From Lycocorax pyrrhopterus obiensis (lineage: Eukaryota > Chordata > Aves > Passeriformes > Paradisaeidae): a DNA stretch of 64,000 bases. A program made the translations under genes and the position numbers. A model generated the notes under the pieces. That model did no database searches. It was not told the DNA's origin and saw only the letters and a program-made list of their open reading frames with translations. The stretch spans positions 26,160,629 to 26,224,628 of the forward strand of contig JACSVZ010000006.1 in the NCBI GenBank assembly GCA_014706295.1, in the 5' to 3' direction. Shown here piece after piece: positions 13,701-27,949 of the stretch (its first letter is position 1; each line of letters begins with the position of its first letter).

Positions 13701-14784
13701 CTACAATGTCTTGTTGCATATCCTTTACAGACTGAATGGAGAAAACAGATTTAAATTGTCATGATTTTGACAGTGCTTTTGAGACATGTTTAGTTTCTTC
13801 CTATGCTTGCTAACTGTTTGACTGTTTGATGTGTGTTGAAATTGGAGTGTTTAAAATAGGAAAATAGATTTATATCTGTATATCTGGATACTGGATACAT
13901 TACCCCACTCATTTCAGATGTGCTTCTGAAGTACTTAAGGAAGCTCAACTAGAACACATCTTCACTAACAAAAAGAAAAAGGGAAAAGGGAAAAATCCCC
14001 AAACCACTCAGCGCTGAAATAATTTTTTTTTTTACTTTTTTTCCTGAAAAAATAATTCTTTAACTTAGTATTACCATCTTTTTCATGTTGTAGTTGAAGC
14101 AATTTAATGATAAGGTATGACAGCTTTTCTAAAGGTAACAAAGGGAAGACTTTAAAAAATTGATGGTAATAAATTAGCACTTTTGAATAATGTAAAACAT
14201 ACACACAAAATTACTTAACAGACTAAGCCATTATGAAATCTAAGATACTTTGAACCAGTTTCCACAAAACATATTTGGAGTTCTGCATTGATACATATTT
14301 CATATGTAGAAGAAATGAACATAATTTTCCTTAGTTAAACAGTAGTATTTTGTATGCTGTTCAGAAAGATTTATAAATTAAATTTCACCTGAGAATAAGA
14401 ATCAGGTTTGTGTATAAACAAAATGGATAAATATTCCATTCCGCTGACAGTGATCTAAAGTTATAACAAAAATATCTTTTGTGCTTGTAAAATGACTGCT
14501 GAAAACTATCTACGTTCTATATGTTCAAGGTAGTGTGTTCCTCAAAAGTCTGCCCTGAGAAAATCAGAAAAGGTTTCCTCATCGACACTTTAAATATGTT
14601 TTAAGGATACAAATCTAAATAGCATATTTATTTCTCTGCAACAGTCACTAGGTAGATTAGTTTGTTAGGTAGGTGTGCTAAGATGTATGTCTAATGTCCA
14701 CAATTATATTAGCACTTGACAATGCAGTCTTAGTTTTAGTCTCCTTAATTTAGAAAGTGTCTCCTTAATTAAAAAAGCACTCAC
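7784..14784 (-). other. CORIN intron 2
   Basis: Seven kilobases with consensus splice ends. Apart from the CR1 remnant at 9.0 kb I see only AT-rich unique-looking sequence and no coding signal. Confidence 0.85.
8955..9032 (+). mobile_element. CR1 LINE remnant, 3' end
   Basis: A short stretch with the CR1 3'UTR phrase GGGGGGTTGGAATTAGATGATC and two copies of TCTATGATTC at 9017-9032. This is the diagnostic CR1 tail repeat. The element is only the last 70-80 bases and lies in CORIN intron 2. Confidence 0.8.
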
Positions 14785-14929
14785 CTACAAAGGTAAGCAG
14801 GATCACCAGCAGAAGGATAAGGGCACAGATGCATGGAATCAGTATCAGGAGCAAAAGTCGAAGGAACTTGGCAGAAGCCAGTTTCTGAGAGCAACCATCC
14901 CCCATATTATCCTCATCTGTTCCTAAGAC
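14785..14929 (-). CDS. CORIN: CORIN exon 2: juxtamembrane tail and transmembrane segment
   Basis: Encodes 48 residues plus one base of the next codon. It starts VLGTDEDNMGDGCSQKLASA and runs into a strongly hydrophobic stretch of about 25 residues (LLLLILIPCICALILLLVIL and on) that closely matches the corin membrane anchor. With exon 1, the cytoplasmic tail is about 49 residues. In a type II protein this anchor also acts as the uncleaved signal. The acceptor is a pyrimidine tract ending TTTTTCAG, and the donor is GTAG then GTGAGT. The exon begins in phase 0 and ends in phase 1, and both junctions fit the neighbours. An in-frame ATG at 14903-14905 has A at -3 and G at +4. If used, it would leave a tail of about 16 residues. 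Confidence 0.95.
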
Positions 14930-17900
14930 CTGAAAAACAAAAAAGCAGTTTTATCATTCTGGTGTCCATGAGTAACTCCTATGTTTCCAATAGCAGTCCT
15001 CCCTCCCTGTTACACAGCTACATGATTTAAATATATGCTTTAAATGGCTCATAGATTCTTAATGACACGTTGTGCATAAATTTTCTTTCTGGTGGGCAGT
15101 CTAGCACAATCCATATAATTTAGTTAACTTTACCCAATATCCATAGACTTACAGCTTCATTGAAATTTCTAAGCATTTCTGATGAACTCAAGTTGGATAG
15201 GCATTTCATTTGGAAAAAGTTTAAAATACATAATAAACTTAAGGAATAAGGCTAAATACAGATTATCTTATAATTAAAAACAATCCATTACTAATTATTC
15301 AAGAGCTTCATGTTCTTGTTTCTTTTGTTAAGGAATCAAGGCACTATTATAATCTTTGTTTTAAGTGACAATAGAAGACTTATTATGCACAAAAATGCTG
15401 TCTGATTTTTTAAAGTGCTTTAAAAAATTATAACTTAACACAGTATTCTGTAAAGTTTGCAAATCACATTTTCTGTTCTATGAGTGGAATACGAAAGAAT
15501 AGCGAAAAGCTATTTTCTGAATTCAATTGAGCTGCACAAACTACAAAAATCCAAACCCTTTCAAATGCCTAAACATGTATTTTATATTTTTTAAACCTAA
15601 CTCCGTTAAGACTATGATCTCATATACTGGAGAAATGTCATACTTTTTAAACAGAAACAAAAACAAAATTCCAAATTAATATTTAATAGCAAGATTGAAA
15701 CTATTATGAAGTCAATGCTCCTTTATTTGAAATTGACTGATAAATAAAATTTTTCCTGTGATAAGGTGAAATTGGATGATAGGTTTATTAATTCCAGACA
15801 GTGTCTCCCCAAAGGATGACTAATAGTTTATCCTCTTTGTCAGGAAGATCAATCACATCAAAGCTGGTTGTGTCAGGACACAGGAGTAAACGCATCCATT
15901 ACCCTGACAGCCTCTCCCCAAAGAACCTCAAGAGACTGAAGTCTACAACATAAATAATATTAGTCTTGTAAATGCCAGTCTCTGTGGGTTATCCCTCTGG
16001 CTGGCCCTGCTGAACGTGCCTTTCTGTAAAGAGTGGGTCGTCAGATTGACTGGCACAAACAGAAGCTGAACTATTTCTTAAGGAATTGCTGCAAAGAGAC
16101 TGGATTTTTACCGCCCCACAACTTCACTGCCCATTTACTGCCTTGAATGAGAAGCCTGTAGGCATAAGTAGGATTTGCAGAATAATTTTCCATCATTCTT
16201 CAATGTCTCTTGTTCCAGCATGGCACAAAAAGTATTTGGAAGGAAATTTTCCTAGCTGATAATAGAATTATCAACTATTCCTGATACCCCTGGTTACTGG
16301 ACACTGCAGACCCTCCACAGACAGCAGAAACTAAGAAAGCTGCATTTGTGAAGTTGTGTGTATCTCTTCTGACACTAAGCATCATGTCATCTGACCGCTT
16401 TAAGACTCGTCCTGTGCAGTGTCCCATTTGACTTCTTTTCCTACTTCCACTGTTCAAAGTAAATACATTAACACTGAAAATGCATATGGTACTGCTATAG
16501 TGTGAGCTGCTAGCAGTATCTCACTTGATAATCTTCCTCCTATTCCAGTGATTCAGTCTCAACACAGTCCTACTACTAGGTTTATCTAGCAAGTAGGATG
16601 GTAAACTTAAATGTGTTGGATTTATCTGAAAATCTGAAACAGCCAGCTCAGGATGAGAATAAAGAGTGGTAGCTCTGTCTGTTGAAACAGCCTGAGTGAG
16701 ATGACAAGGTCTGTAATCTTATCCTCATTTTCCACAAGAGAAATACAAATAATATTGGAGAGAGTTAATTAATTGTCAGAAGTTTTTTCTTAATCAACAG
16801 CTTATTCAGAAGTTGTAAATGTTTCAAACAAAGACTTCATGAAATCTCAGCTTAATTACCGCCCTTATCCACAAGTGACATCTAAAACATTCAGGCACAG
16901 ATAAAGTTAAGAATTTAGGTGAATATTAGGAACCTTAATGCATGTGACATTTAGACAATACCTGTTTGACTTCCTGTAGTCCACAGTTGTCTACATTTTC
17001 ATATTAAAGTCTTCAGTGTCTGCCTGACATTTTGCCTCTGGTCATGCTGGAATACAGCAGCTTTAGCTGCTGTACTCATAGCAGGCTTCCCTGAATTCCA
17101 CAACCTTGGTTTGCACAGCCTGTATTAGGACCCCTTGAGAGTTCTGAGCACAGGTAATGGAGGAATAACACAACTCTGCTATAAACACAGATCTCCCAAA
17201 ACACTGCCATAGCTACTTCTGAAAGCACAGACAACAGTGCAGTAGATGAAGCACTCCCACAGGAAACGGGGCAATTGAGTTCAACACCCTCTTTGGCCTG
17301 AAGCAGTTAAAAATTAGATCTACAACTCAGTAGACTACCACAACCACATGAGCACAGACTCCTCTTGAATCAGAGCACGCCATCCCTTGAAATAATGATA
17401 TTGTGTAAAAAAAACCCAGTTCTTCTGGGCCAGGCAACAGGGAGCAGGACCATCGCCTACACAGCCCAGTGATCAGGGCACTTGGGAGCTGATTCTTAGT
17501 TTCTTCAAGACAAACAAGCTTTAGATCCGGCTCACTTTCCTAAAGAAGTGACTCCCAACCAAGATGCACTTCTTGCAAGTTCCAAGCAGAACTGTCCAGC
17601 TCTACCCAGTGTAATACAAAGTAAATTCTGACCCATGACTCCACAAAGAGTTTGTCTTAGGAGTAAAAACTTACCAAAAAAGAACAAGAAGAAAATTTTA
17701 TTCTCAAATAATTGAAAAAACATTCAGAAATAGTATTCATCATCACTTTTTGGCTCTTTTTGTGAGGAGGGGGTGACATTGCATATTCTGGAGGTACATG
17801 AGTTCTTAATCTCAAGCAAGAGTGTTTAACTGAGAGCAGTTACCACCACTGTTGTACATATGCCTTAGAGTTAACCTCGCAGAAACATTAAATGTGTGGC

Positions 17901-20900
17901 AATTAAAGCAGTGAGCTTCTGGTGATCCTCTGTTTCTGTGAGAAATGTTTTCTGAAGTCTACTGGCATTGTGAGTACTACTTACTTCACGTAAATATTCA
18001 ATACTAAATGAGAACATCAAACATTTTCTTTCTTGTTCATTTCTGAAAGCAATAAATCTCCATCTTTGTATCGACAACTCACTGCCACAGATTTTATAAT
18101 GGGCTGTAGTATCCAAATTTGCTTTCAGTGGCTGCTGCAGAAAAGAATGTTATTGTTAAAGACATGCTTCTCTAAGCACCATGATTTGATTGCTGTGTAG
18201 AACCGCGAAGTAAATATTTATAGGCAACTAAACTGCATGTTGTGTTTTTCCTTCCTACAGGAAAAGACGTTGTGAAAAACACTACACTTGTTTAAATCAT
18301 CAGTGACCATGCAAGCATAAGCTTAATTTTTCCAGTTTCTCAATTTTACCATTTTCCATCACTTGAACATCTACATGAGTTTTTTTCTGTCAATTTCTGT
18401 GATGGATATGAACTATAACTAGAGACAGTGCTACTGGTTCCAATATCAACAATGAGAATTTAATAAAGTGTCCTATAGATAAACATGAATGCATTACATC
18501 TACTGTTTATATATTCCCTGGTAGTGTTTCTTTTCCTCTTGCCACCAAATATTGCAATACACAAAGAATACATGCACCAGTTTAAAGTGCTCTAGTGTGA
18601 TAATGGTATCTGCATAAACATCAGACATGCTCTGTTCTCTCAGTTCTAATAAATAATGGAATAGAGGCACAAATAATAGACTAAAGACATAAATAATGGA
18701 ATCTTCAGATAAAAATGGGCCTATAGAAGGAAACGGGGGTGCAAAATGCTTATTCCTTGGCTCGCTTCAAGCTTTTAGGTTAGTGGCCGAGATAAGAAAC
18801 CAGTCTCCTTCAACTCTCTGTGTAGTTAATAGTTTCTCTGACTCATTCTCTAAGTCTGTAAGGCTGAGGTACCCGGTAGATACATATTTATCTCCTTTTC
18901 CAAGGGAAGGACAAGAAGACTTAAAAGCGGAATCCTTGAGGGCCCACCGAAAGAAATCAACCCTAAAGGCTAAAGATTTCTGCATAAAATTGATTTAGCC
19001 AAAAATCTACAGCACTGGACCAAAGCATATTCTCAATACTTGAAGAATGCTGGTGCAAGTTCTCTTCCTACCACTGTTGTTAGAACACTCAATTTAAAAA
19101 ATATTTTTCTGGATTCAGTACTATGTGCACTACAGTTAGAAAATATGGGTGTTTGTTTTTTAAGGCAAGAAGTCACTTGCTTTTAACACAAACAGGTTTT
19201 GTATTTAACGAGAATATGGTCAGAAGAGAGGATGCCTGAAAACATCAGATAATTTCTTCTGACAGCTAAAAATTTCTGTCCCTAATGAAATTACATTAGC
19301 CACTTCTTATCTGAGTGAGCAATGACTGCAATAAAGGAAATAGACTAAAAAGAAATTCTGAGCTAATTTCAGTACAGCTTTTTGAAAAATTCTAGGTTTA
19401 TCTGGGACTGCTGGATCAGACTGCTCAGTTTATTTTCTGGAACCACAGAGGCAGGAAAAAAGTAAGATGGAAAAAAGCGTATATTCCCATCTGACTACAA
19501 AAAGACTAAAAATTCATTGGACCAAAATTCATTGCTTATTTTCTGCAAGACGTGGAAAGAATCTGATCTCATGGCTGTCATTTCAATAACGTGCTTGTCA
19601 TATTAAAGCACAGAAATGACAGATTACATTAAGATTTATGGGTGAAAAGCCTATGGCAGCATGCAATTTTCCTTTTAGATATTAAGTTCTTAGTCTATAA
19701 AACAGCCTGAATCATGGTATAAGCACTCGACAAAAATATCTCCTGCTGTTGTCACCACAGAACTAACAGATGTTCTCCCAATAAAGAAGTATCATTAGGG
19801 CTAATTGCCTGCTGTCAGTGTCTTCTGTGCATGATGGGTCTCTACACAGAAATGTAGAAGACACCTCTTAGATCAGAAGCATTAATATATCTGGAGCAAG
19901 CCATACACCAAAGCACTATGTAGTGTTTTTTCTGGAAAGAAGTGGACAGAAGTACTACCCTGAAATGCAGAAAGAATGTCATTAGGGGAGAGAGAACAGG
20001 TGACCTTGTAGAAGTCCCCATAATGCCACTGAGGAATCTGCTATCCAGCCAAGCAATAAATATGTAAGATTACAAAAACTATCTGTAGTTCTTTCCATAT
20101 CCTTGATATTGTTTCTCTTCTAATGCTGAAGTAGTGCTCAGTTGTCAGCTCCTGTGATTTCATCTGCTCTTATGATGCTGGTCTTAAATCTCTAGATATT
20201 GGACGGACATGACCATACCAGCCATTACAGCTTTCCCTTTGCCATTAAAGGAAAATGGTTCCCACTTGTTATGGCTACAGAGCAAAAACTGAACATGTGA
20301 AGTGTCAATGTTTAAGCACAAAGCACCATATAAATATAAATTTAACCATACTCATTCTTACAGCCTTTTCTAGTCAACTCTTAATATTCAAATGCCTGGT
20401 AATGAGTAACAGAAGCTGAAAATGGTCTACATTTTTTATCAGTTCTGTCCTGTTTATGTGAATATTAGGAGTCAGCAATGCGTCTCCATTTGACTACTTT
20501 ATTGTCAAAAAAATATAACACCGTATTTTAATAGTCATTGTAACCAGTAGAAAGTGTAAGATAAATCCTCCAAAGGTACAAAGTCACATGCTAAAAACAC
20601 AAATGGGCAAAAAGTTGAAAAATGTTTCATTTCCAGTGTTATAGGAATTAGAGAACCAAACTGAGATGGACCCTGAGGAATGAATGTTAAGGTGGCTTAA
20701 GAAACTGGATACTAAGCAGCTTTTGTCTGCAAATACAAGCAGTACCCAAATTCTAGTGTACACAAATAAAAGAAGTGTCATAGTTATTCTAAATGGAAAT
20801 AGTGCCATTTAGAGGAAAAAAACTTCTCATGCAGCAAAGCAGCAAAAAAACCCCCAAACACCTTTTCATACAGTGAATCGGCAAACATGAAAAGCATGTT

Positions 20901-23900
20901 ATTTTCATGTAATTGTTATTTGCCAATGAAATGCACTATTCTCCTGATAGTTCAAGTTCACTGTAATCTCGTAACTCTCCCAGGGAATTCCATATCCTCA
21001 GAAAAAATACAAATTGCTGACATAATTCGTTAGAAGTTGATTTTGATGATCAGACCTCCTTTCCCTGCCATGAAATTAATCAATCTGAAATACACAGTAA
21101 CCCAGTAAGGGAGATGTCATATAAAGCTGGGCATGTCTTTCCAAAATAAGTATTTGGTTGGTGCTAGACACCATGTACAGTCCGATTCTTTTGACTGAAG
21201 CATAAACCTGGAACACATTTAATCTTCCTGGTGTACATTTCCACTTAAAATAAGTAAAGTGTAACTGTGTCAGTGATGTTTCATCTGTGTTGAAGAAGAT
21301 GCAAGGTGTAAAATAAGGTGATTTTTTGCCTTTCAGACTACCACAGAGACCCACTGTCCACTGCTGTTCAGGAGACTTTTCAAGCTGTTTTTAATCCAGT
21401 TTGAGAAACAGTGTTGCAAAAATCCAAATTGGGCATCACCAGAAGTCAGTCACCAATTCAGATTTACAAATGTTTGTGTGATATTCTTTCCTTCATTTCT
21501 GTTGCACAAATTTGGGGTTCTAGGCTCCTGACAATTTCAGCAGTTTTGTGAGCCACTGAAACAATTTTGGAACTGAGAAATCGAGGAGATATGCAGGAGA
21601 AGCCCAGAAGGGACAAGGTGACATTCAGGTACGTCTCACCACATTCAGTGACATGAATCACATGCGTCTTATGCAGCTCCAGCTTCGGTTTGAGCGAGCC
21701 AGCGGAAAGTTTGCTGAGACCAAATCCAAACGCACACCTACGGTGTTCCGCTTCCCTGCGTGTGGGAGACCCTTCGCTGCCTCCTGCCAAGCCAGACCTC
21801 CTTTGGCGTGTGCCTGCTGCGCTGTCCAGTGTGACCGCAGATGCCTCGTGCACAAGCCACCTTCACTGCACATTTCTAGCTGAGGTACGAGCAGCTATCA
21901 GGGCCAGCAATTCACACTTCCAAATCTGCTTTTATCTGGGATGACAGATGAACGCTGTGCTGCTGGTGGTGTTGCCAGCACCCAAGTTACTGTCTTTACA
22001 GTGTGTGCACAATTAAGAGAGCCTGCTTCTGTTGCAACTTCTCTTTCATAATTCATTCTTCCCTTTCTGAAGGCTTTGAGGGAGGTAGAAACAAGTTGGC
22101 CATTCAGACAAAGGCACTGCAGCCAGGCAATTTGGAGTTCTGAGTTTATTCTCATTTCATCTAGTTCTTTAGGGAAAGAATCCACTGTTCTATCCTGGCA
22201 ATGTAGTGGATTATAAAGGCATCTTGAAAAACATCTATTTGATATCAAAACAAATATAAATAAAAAATTTAATAATTTGTCTCCCTGAAAATATTGTATT
22301 TAGAAATCAGAAAGTTAATTACAAGCGAACTATTGATCTTGATTCTCCATTACAGGTAATCTATGCTCAACATCTCACACAAAAGATGGAAGTGGAAAAG
22401 AAAGGATTTTCTTGGATTTCATGTGTGATACCAATAACTGTTCTCCATCTCATTATAGATAAGAATTAGACACACCATTAGCCAACATATACAGTCAGTA
22501 CCTATCAGTCTTCCAAATTTGAATTAGAAAACAGGGGAAAAAAGGATATTTATCATTACTAGAGAACAGTAGTATCACTCTTAAATACCAATATTTTGCG
22601 ATTCCTTCATTTTTAAAGAGAAGTGCTGCTGAATAATGATTCCACTTTGGCATAAATGTTAATTGTTTACATATTTACTTATATATTGTACATATTTACA
22701 ATTATTTAGAATTTCACAGATGTAAACTTGCAACTACTATGGGGATACTTCCCATATTTATGATGGAACTTTGCTAGATTTTCAAGAATGTTTGGATTAG
22801 CAAATAGTACAGCTGATGCAAACTTACTACAGTTCTAAGCTCTCTCTTCTTTATTACTCACAGCTGATGGCAAAGATGTGTGATATTGCCATGCCTCATA
22901 AGATGAGCAAGGTTTGGTAAACATATGGAAGATAGCAAATATTTTTAAAAAACTGAAATGTGTATGAAAGGCATTAATTTTAAGGATTAGACTATGGTTA
23001 GCATTATCCGGTATTTCTCAATGCCAGAGCACGAACATGCATTCAGCCCACTTCAACAAGAAGTGGGAGATTATTTTGGGGAAAGTACTCTTTAACTAAT
23101 GCAGAATTCATGCTCTAGGGGTTATTAATTTTCTTTAAGTTGCTATGGCTTGCAAAAATTACTCATGAAAGTTTCCACAGTGCCGCACTGTTTTTCCGAA
23201 CACACAGAGAGACTGATACCATGCTTTCCTGACTCCACGGATGTTCATTGCATTGAGCTAAGCACGCTGCACGGTGATGGCAAGCTTCTGGCTACACACT
23301 GCTGAGAATCACAACCCAGCAGACAGGGAGTAACACAGAACCTCTTCAGGTTCCTGCCTTGTTGGGAATTTGATGAGCAGATGACTGCAGAAGAGCCATT
23401 AGCACCAGGAAGAAAAACTGGAAACCATTAAAAAAAACCATAGAAAATTCTTAGTGGCCTACTTTCTGACAATAAAAAGATTTGGAAAAAAAACCAAAAA
23501 CATTTTGAGGTGGTGGAAGGATAGTTTTAGAGGAAAACCTCCTCTTAAAAGAATCTTTCAAGCCTGGAAAACTAGAAAGGGGAAAAAGAAATCCTGCCTA
23601 TCCTGTAGCTCCCATTCAATGTATCAGTCACTCACTGCCTGTGTAGAAATCCCACCAGAAGCCCCGTCCCATACAAGGCAGTTAGAGCTCATAATTGGAC
23701 ATACTTTTTTTCCTGTTAATGCCTCATCAGTAGGCTTAACCCTCTGAACTTGGAGGTGACCAGTACGTCATGTCTGTGCCATACATATTGCAGATTATAC
23801 AATTGCTTAACTCATTTAAAATCAGAAGCTTTCAATTACATTAACTGGGTGGTAAACTAGAATACAAGATAAAAAACTGCAGGAATCTTCTTAGAAGCAT

Positions 23901-26439
23901 TTGTCTCTTTATGTTTCATGCATTTCTTATTAATTTTTCACTAAAATGCATAATTATTTTTAAACTATAAACATCTGCCTAGAAGAAATTAAAATTTAGG
24001 ATCTGAATGTATAATGTTAACTTTACTGACTTTTTTCTGAATTGTGAATAAAAAGATAGTAACCCTTGGACCAAAGATAAGGCCAACAGCAATATTAATC
24101 AAAGGAAAGGACATGATTTAGTGTCAAAGCAAAGCCTTGTCTGTTCAGCATAGCTGGATTTTTATTTGACCTCCTCCCAGAGATGCAAATGGATTTACAC
24201 AATGTCTCAAAGGTCAATAGCCTACTACCTAAAAAATTTAGAGGTAACTAATTCATTTTTCTGTAGGATACCACTTTGTTCAGAAACACGTAATCTTTGA
24301 ATATTTTGCTTCAGTAAAAGGAAATAAAGAAAGAGAAGGATATTTTTTGAAACTACCAGGACATTGTGACAGAAATAACTGGAGAGGTGGCTAAAGATTA
24401 AACCTATTCAGTATTGCTGAATTTGCAAAAAAAAAAATGAGCTGATACAGAAAACTCAAGATTAAGTGGGTTAACAAGGCACTTACATTGGTGTATATAT
24501 TTGACTTTGATATAATACTAGTTTTATGGATCACATAAAGATTTATGGGATAAAAACATCCATCTAAGTCACTGAAAGAATAATAATCTGGTGAATTATT
24601 TAGCCAAATAAGAAAAATCCTACTGTATTTATGGCTAGGAATATTCAATTTGCCATCCCTAGAGCAGATGTCAGGTTTCCTTCCATTCACATTTTCTTTG
24701 GATAACTCCAAGAGTCATAGAATAATCCTATCTATGATAAGGAAAAAGCAAATGGAAACCATCTGGATTCTCAAACCATCCAGACTACCATCAATGCTAT
24801 TCCATATCTCTCACTTTATAGGGAAAAAGATTGGTTAACAACTTTTAAACACATTCAATCATCATTTCAGGCTTCCTTTCCAGACTTGTGTACATGCACT
24901 ACAAATTATTTAAACTAACACCCTTAAAATGGCTGAGCAGGGATAAAACGAAGCTTTAGAAAAGGCATTTACTAGTAAATTCTTTTGTTACATAGGTGCT
25001 ACCTATCAAAAAGCAATGTGAGGAAAAAAAACAAAAAGAGAAGAAAAAAGATAGCTACTTACTCTACAGTTCCTAATATTCTTTCAGATATATTATCCAT
25101 TTAGATAGTATTTGCAGATGCACAGAACTAGCATCTTTCAAACAATAAAGTATCTCTCAGCAATATCTGTCCCTCGATACTGTGTCATGGCAAAAATGCA
25201 CAGGTTGTCAAGGCAAGGTGGGCTCAGCTGTCTGTGTTTCTTCGTGGAGATGTGAAAATGCAGGAGGCTGGGAAAAGCCTCAGAATTGTATCATGTGCTG
25301 CTTCTATAATCTCCAGATGCCACTGGTTTCGGGACAACTTTTACACAGGCAAAATAATCCACCCAGCAAAAAAATTAACAGCAAAATCAGCAGCAATGGA
25401 AGACATCTCTATGTTGCTCCACTGTTCCATGGAAGTCTGGAGAAGGCATAATTGTGTATTACAGCTATATACTGTACTACTACATGAATACAGAGCTGCA
25501 GGACTGAGAGTTGTGGGATGGAAAACTCCTCAATGCTACCTACCAGTGGTTTTATTTCCAAGAGAACGACCTGACTGCTTTCTGAAATCTGATGAGATGA
25601 ACAATGCGGAGAGCACATATGCAATTTCTCACTGCTTCACTCAGAGGCAGAAAAGGGGGAAAATGAGAGTCTCCTTCCTCAGGAAATGCTTCCTGAGTCT
25701 GTGATGTTATCAAGTAACTTTCAATAATATTGGAGTGACAGTATAGGCTATTTTGAAACTCGGAGTTCTTTGAGGTGATGAACAGTAATAGGAATTGCTC
25801 TGGGCAGTTACTACTACTGTTAAATCACTGCTAAGTCAAACCTCTCTCTGGCATCAAACAAATCAGTTGTGAAAGGCACATTAGTTTTTAAAACACCAGA
25901 TTCTGTATACGGCAGAACTGAGTGTTACAGGTTTTAGGAAGGGAAGAAGGAAAGGACAGTCTTTGACAACCACTCACCAGTCGGTCCCAAAGCAAGAGCA
26001 CCATCCACTGAACATTGGAATCTCCCTGAACTACAACACGTGAATTGGAGTAGATGAAATCTCATGCAGTCCTAAAAAAAGGAAACTCTACCTTTGCTTC
26101 CTTTCCCTTAAAGGACTAGGTGAAGATGAATTAAATGTCCAATATTCAAAATACTTCTTTTGTAAGAAAAAGTTAGCCTTGGAATTCTGGCAGAGCAATA
26201 GCTTACAGGAGCACCTGCAGTGATGCAACTTGACAGTCTTTTTTCCCACAGACTTACAGGAGTTGTCCCCCAGGGGCAGGGCTTGAACCATCACAGCACA
26301 AACTTCACCATTCGAAAGCAGCTCTGTCAGTATCTGATCTTCAGCCTCTATTCACTTTCTAGAGGGCAACGTGCTAAAAAACTACCTTATGCTGGAGACA
26401 ACTCTAACAAAACCAGAGAACTGTAAACTGTGCAGCACC

Positions 26440-27560
26440 CAAACAAGCAGATGCTGCAAAGGTTCTACTCTAATGACAGAGATGATGAAAAGGAACTGAA
26501 GGACGGCTGGATTCTTTTCATCCCTTCATGCTTCAGGGATAGGGGAACAGGGACAGGGAAGCAGAGAACCACAGAGGCAACACTGCTGCTCTGGTCAGTA
26601 CTCTGGCCACCACTTCTGCCCCAATTACATGGACATCCATGTAAGTGGCAAGCTGCTGGCAGTGGGGGGGACTGCAAGGTTGGCCTCCTTGAGAAGAGAG
26701 CAGGAGCTGTTGTGTGCCAGATATGTCCAGTTCCACCTAGATCCACACCACAAGACACGGCTGAGCCCATCAGCCAAGCTGGGGGTGCCTCTGTGAAAAC
26801 GTATGTAAGAGGGGGCATAAACACCGCACAGGCAGAGAAGCAGAAAAAGAGTGAGAAACAGCAGTGCCAACACCAAGGTCAGAGAAGCACGTGCTCCATG
26901 GCAGAGGAAATACTCCCAAAAGGACTGCAGCCCACAGAGGATCCACACCGCAGCACAGGATGTGTAGGAACAAAAAAGCAGCAGAGAACCACAGTCCTTC
27001 CCTGCGCTGTTCATTGCCTCAATGAAGGGACTGAGTGCCACCTGTGGTGATAACAAGGGGGAAGGAGAGGAGGCTAGAGTGAAGCTAAATCTGGGAAGTG
27101 AGAACGAGAGGTGTTTCTCTGAAGTGTTTTAATGCTTTCTTCATTTTTTTGTTTTTGTTTCGCAATATCTGAATCAGTCAATATGTATTAATCAGTAATA
27201 AACTAATTTACTCCACTCGAGTCTGTTTTGTCCATGATGGTAATCAGGAAATGATCCCCTAGCGTTTATCTTTACCCATGAGCTTTCTCATTCTTTCTAT
27301 TTTCTCCCCCATCCCGCAGGACGGGGTAGGCAGAGAGCAAGTGGCCATGTTGTGCTTGACTGTGGGCTGAGGCCACGCCACCACCACCCCCAGAGTCGGC
27401 TGTGCTCCGGCGGGCACTGAGGACCAAGAACTGTGACATGGATGCACCAGAAGGATGATGCATAACAGCATCAGACAGTATTCTCTGGTGTGTTTTGCTG
27501 GCTTTAACATCCAGATATTCAAATTTTGCAGGTAAAACAACCAGAAGTAACATATGCACA
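26440..27560 (-). mobile_element. Decayed avian ERV LTR-like repeat
   Basis: On the minus strand this resembles a dispersed avian endogenous-retrovirus LTR family that I remember only by its phrases: CTGCGGGATGGGGGAGAAAA near 27310, a CTGTGGGCTGCAG block near 26935, and GCTGATGGGCTCAGCCGTGT near 26765. The element explains the long frames on both strands here, none of which has a family match. The copy is diverged and its ends are approximate. It sits about 400 bases from the second CpG island. Confidence 0.5.
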
Positions 27561-27949
27561 ATTTAGTTACAAGCATTTGTTTAAATTATAATGGCTTGAA
27601 ACCATAGCCAAGGAGCATCTATCCCTTCAGAGGAGCAGTTGTCTGCATAAGGTAGGCACAGGACGGAATCTAATTCAGACTGCAGAGGTAGCAACATTCT
27701 CACCTCTTTTTGAAATGAGAAGCTCTTGCTCAACAGTTATCTCATTATTACTTTTACATTTAGGATATTAAACCATTATTCGTATTTCTTTCATCTTTGC
27801 TGGGTAGAAAGACAAGCCGAAATTAAAAATGCTACTTGGAAAGGGAACTGTGTGTTCCACAGCAAAAGATGAATTATGCTTCCATCTGACAGCGAGAAAA
27901 GCATTCACCATTGGGGCATTAAAGTGTACATAGATTTAGGAGCAGAGGG

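Noticed and set aside
18696..18998. 100-residue plus frame with a 72-residue minus partner
   Set aside because: No domain or homology seen; lies in intron with nothing around it.
25182..25704. 156-residue plus frame in CORIN intron 1
   Set aside because: Composition is like random intron and no family is recognised.
26430..27056. 206-residue plus frame and 143-residue minus frame
   Set aside because: They overlap the LTR-like repeat, have no family match, and are explained by it.
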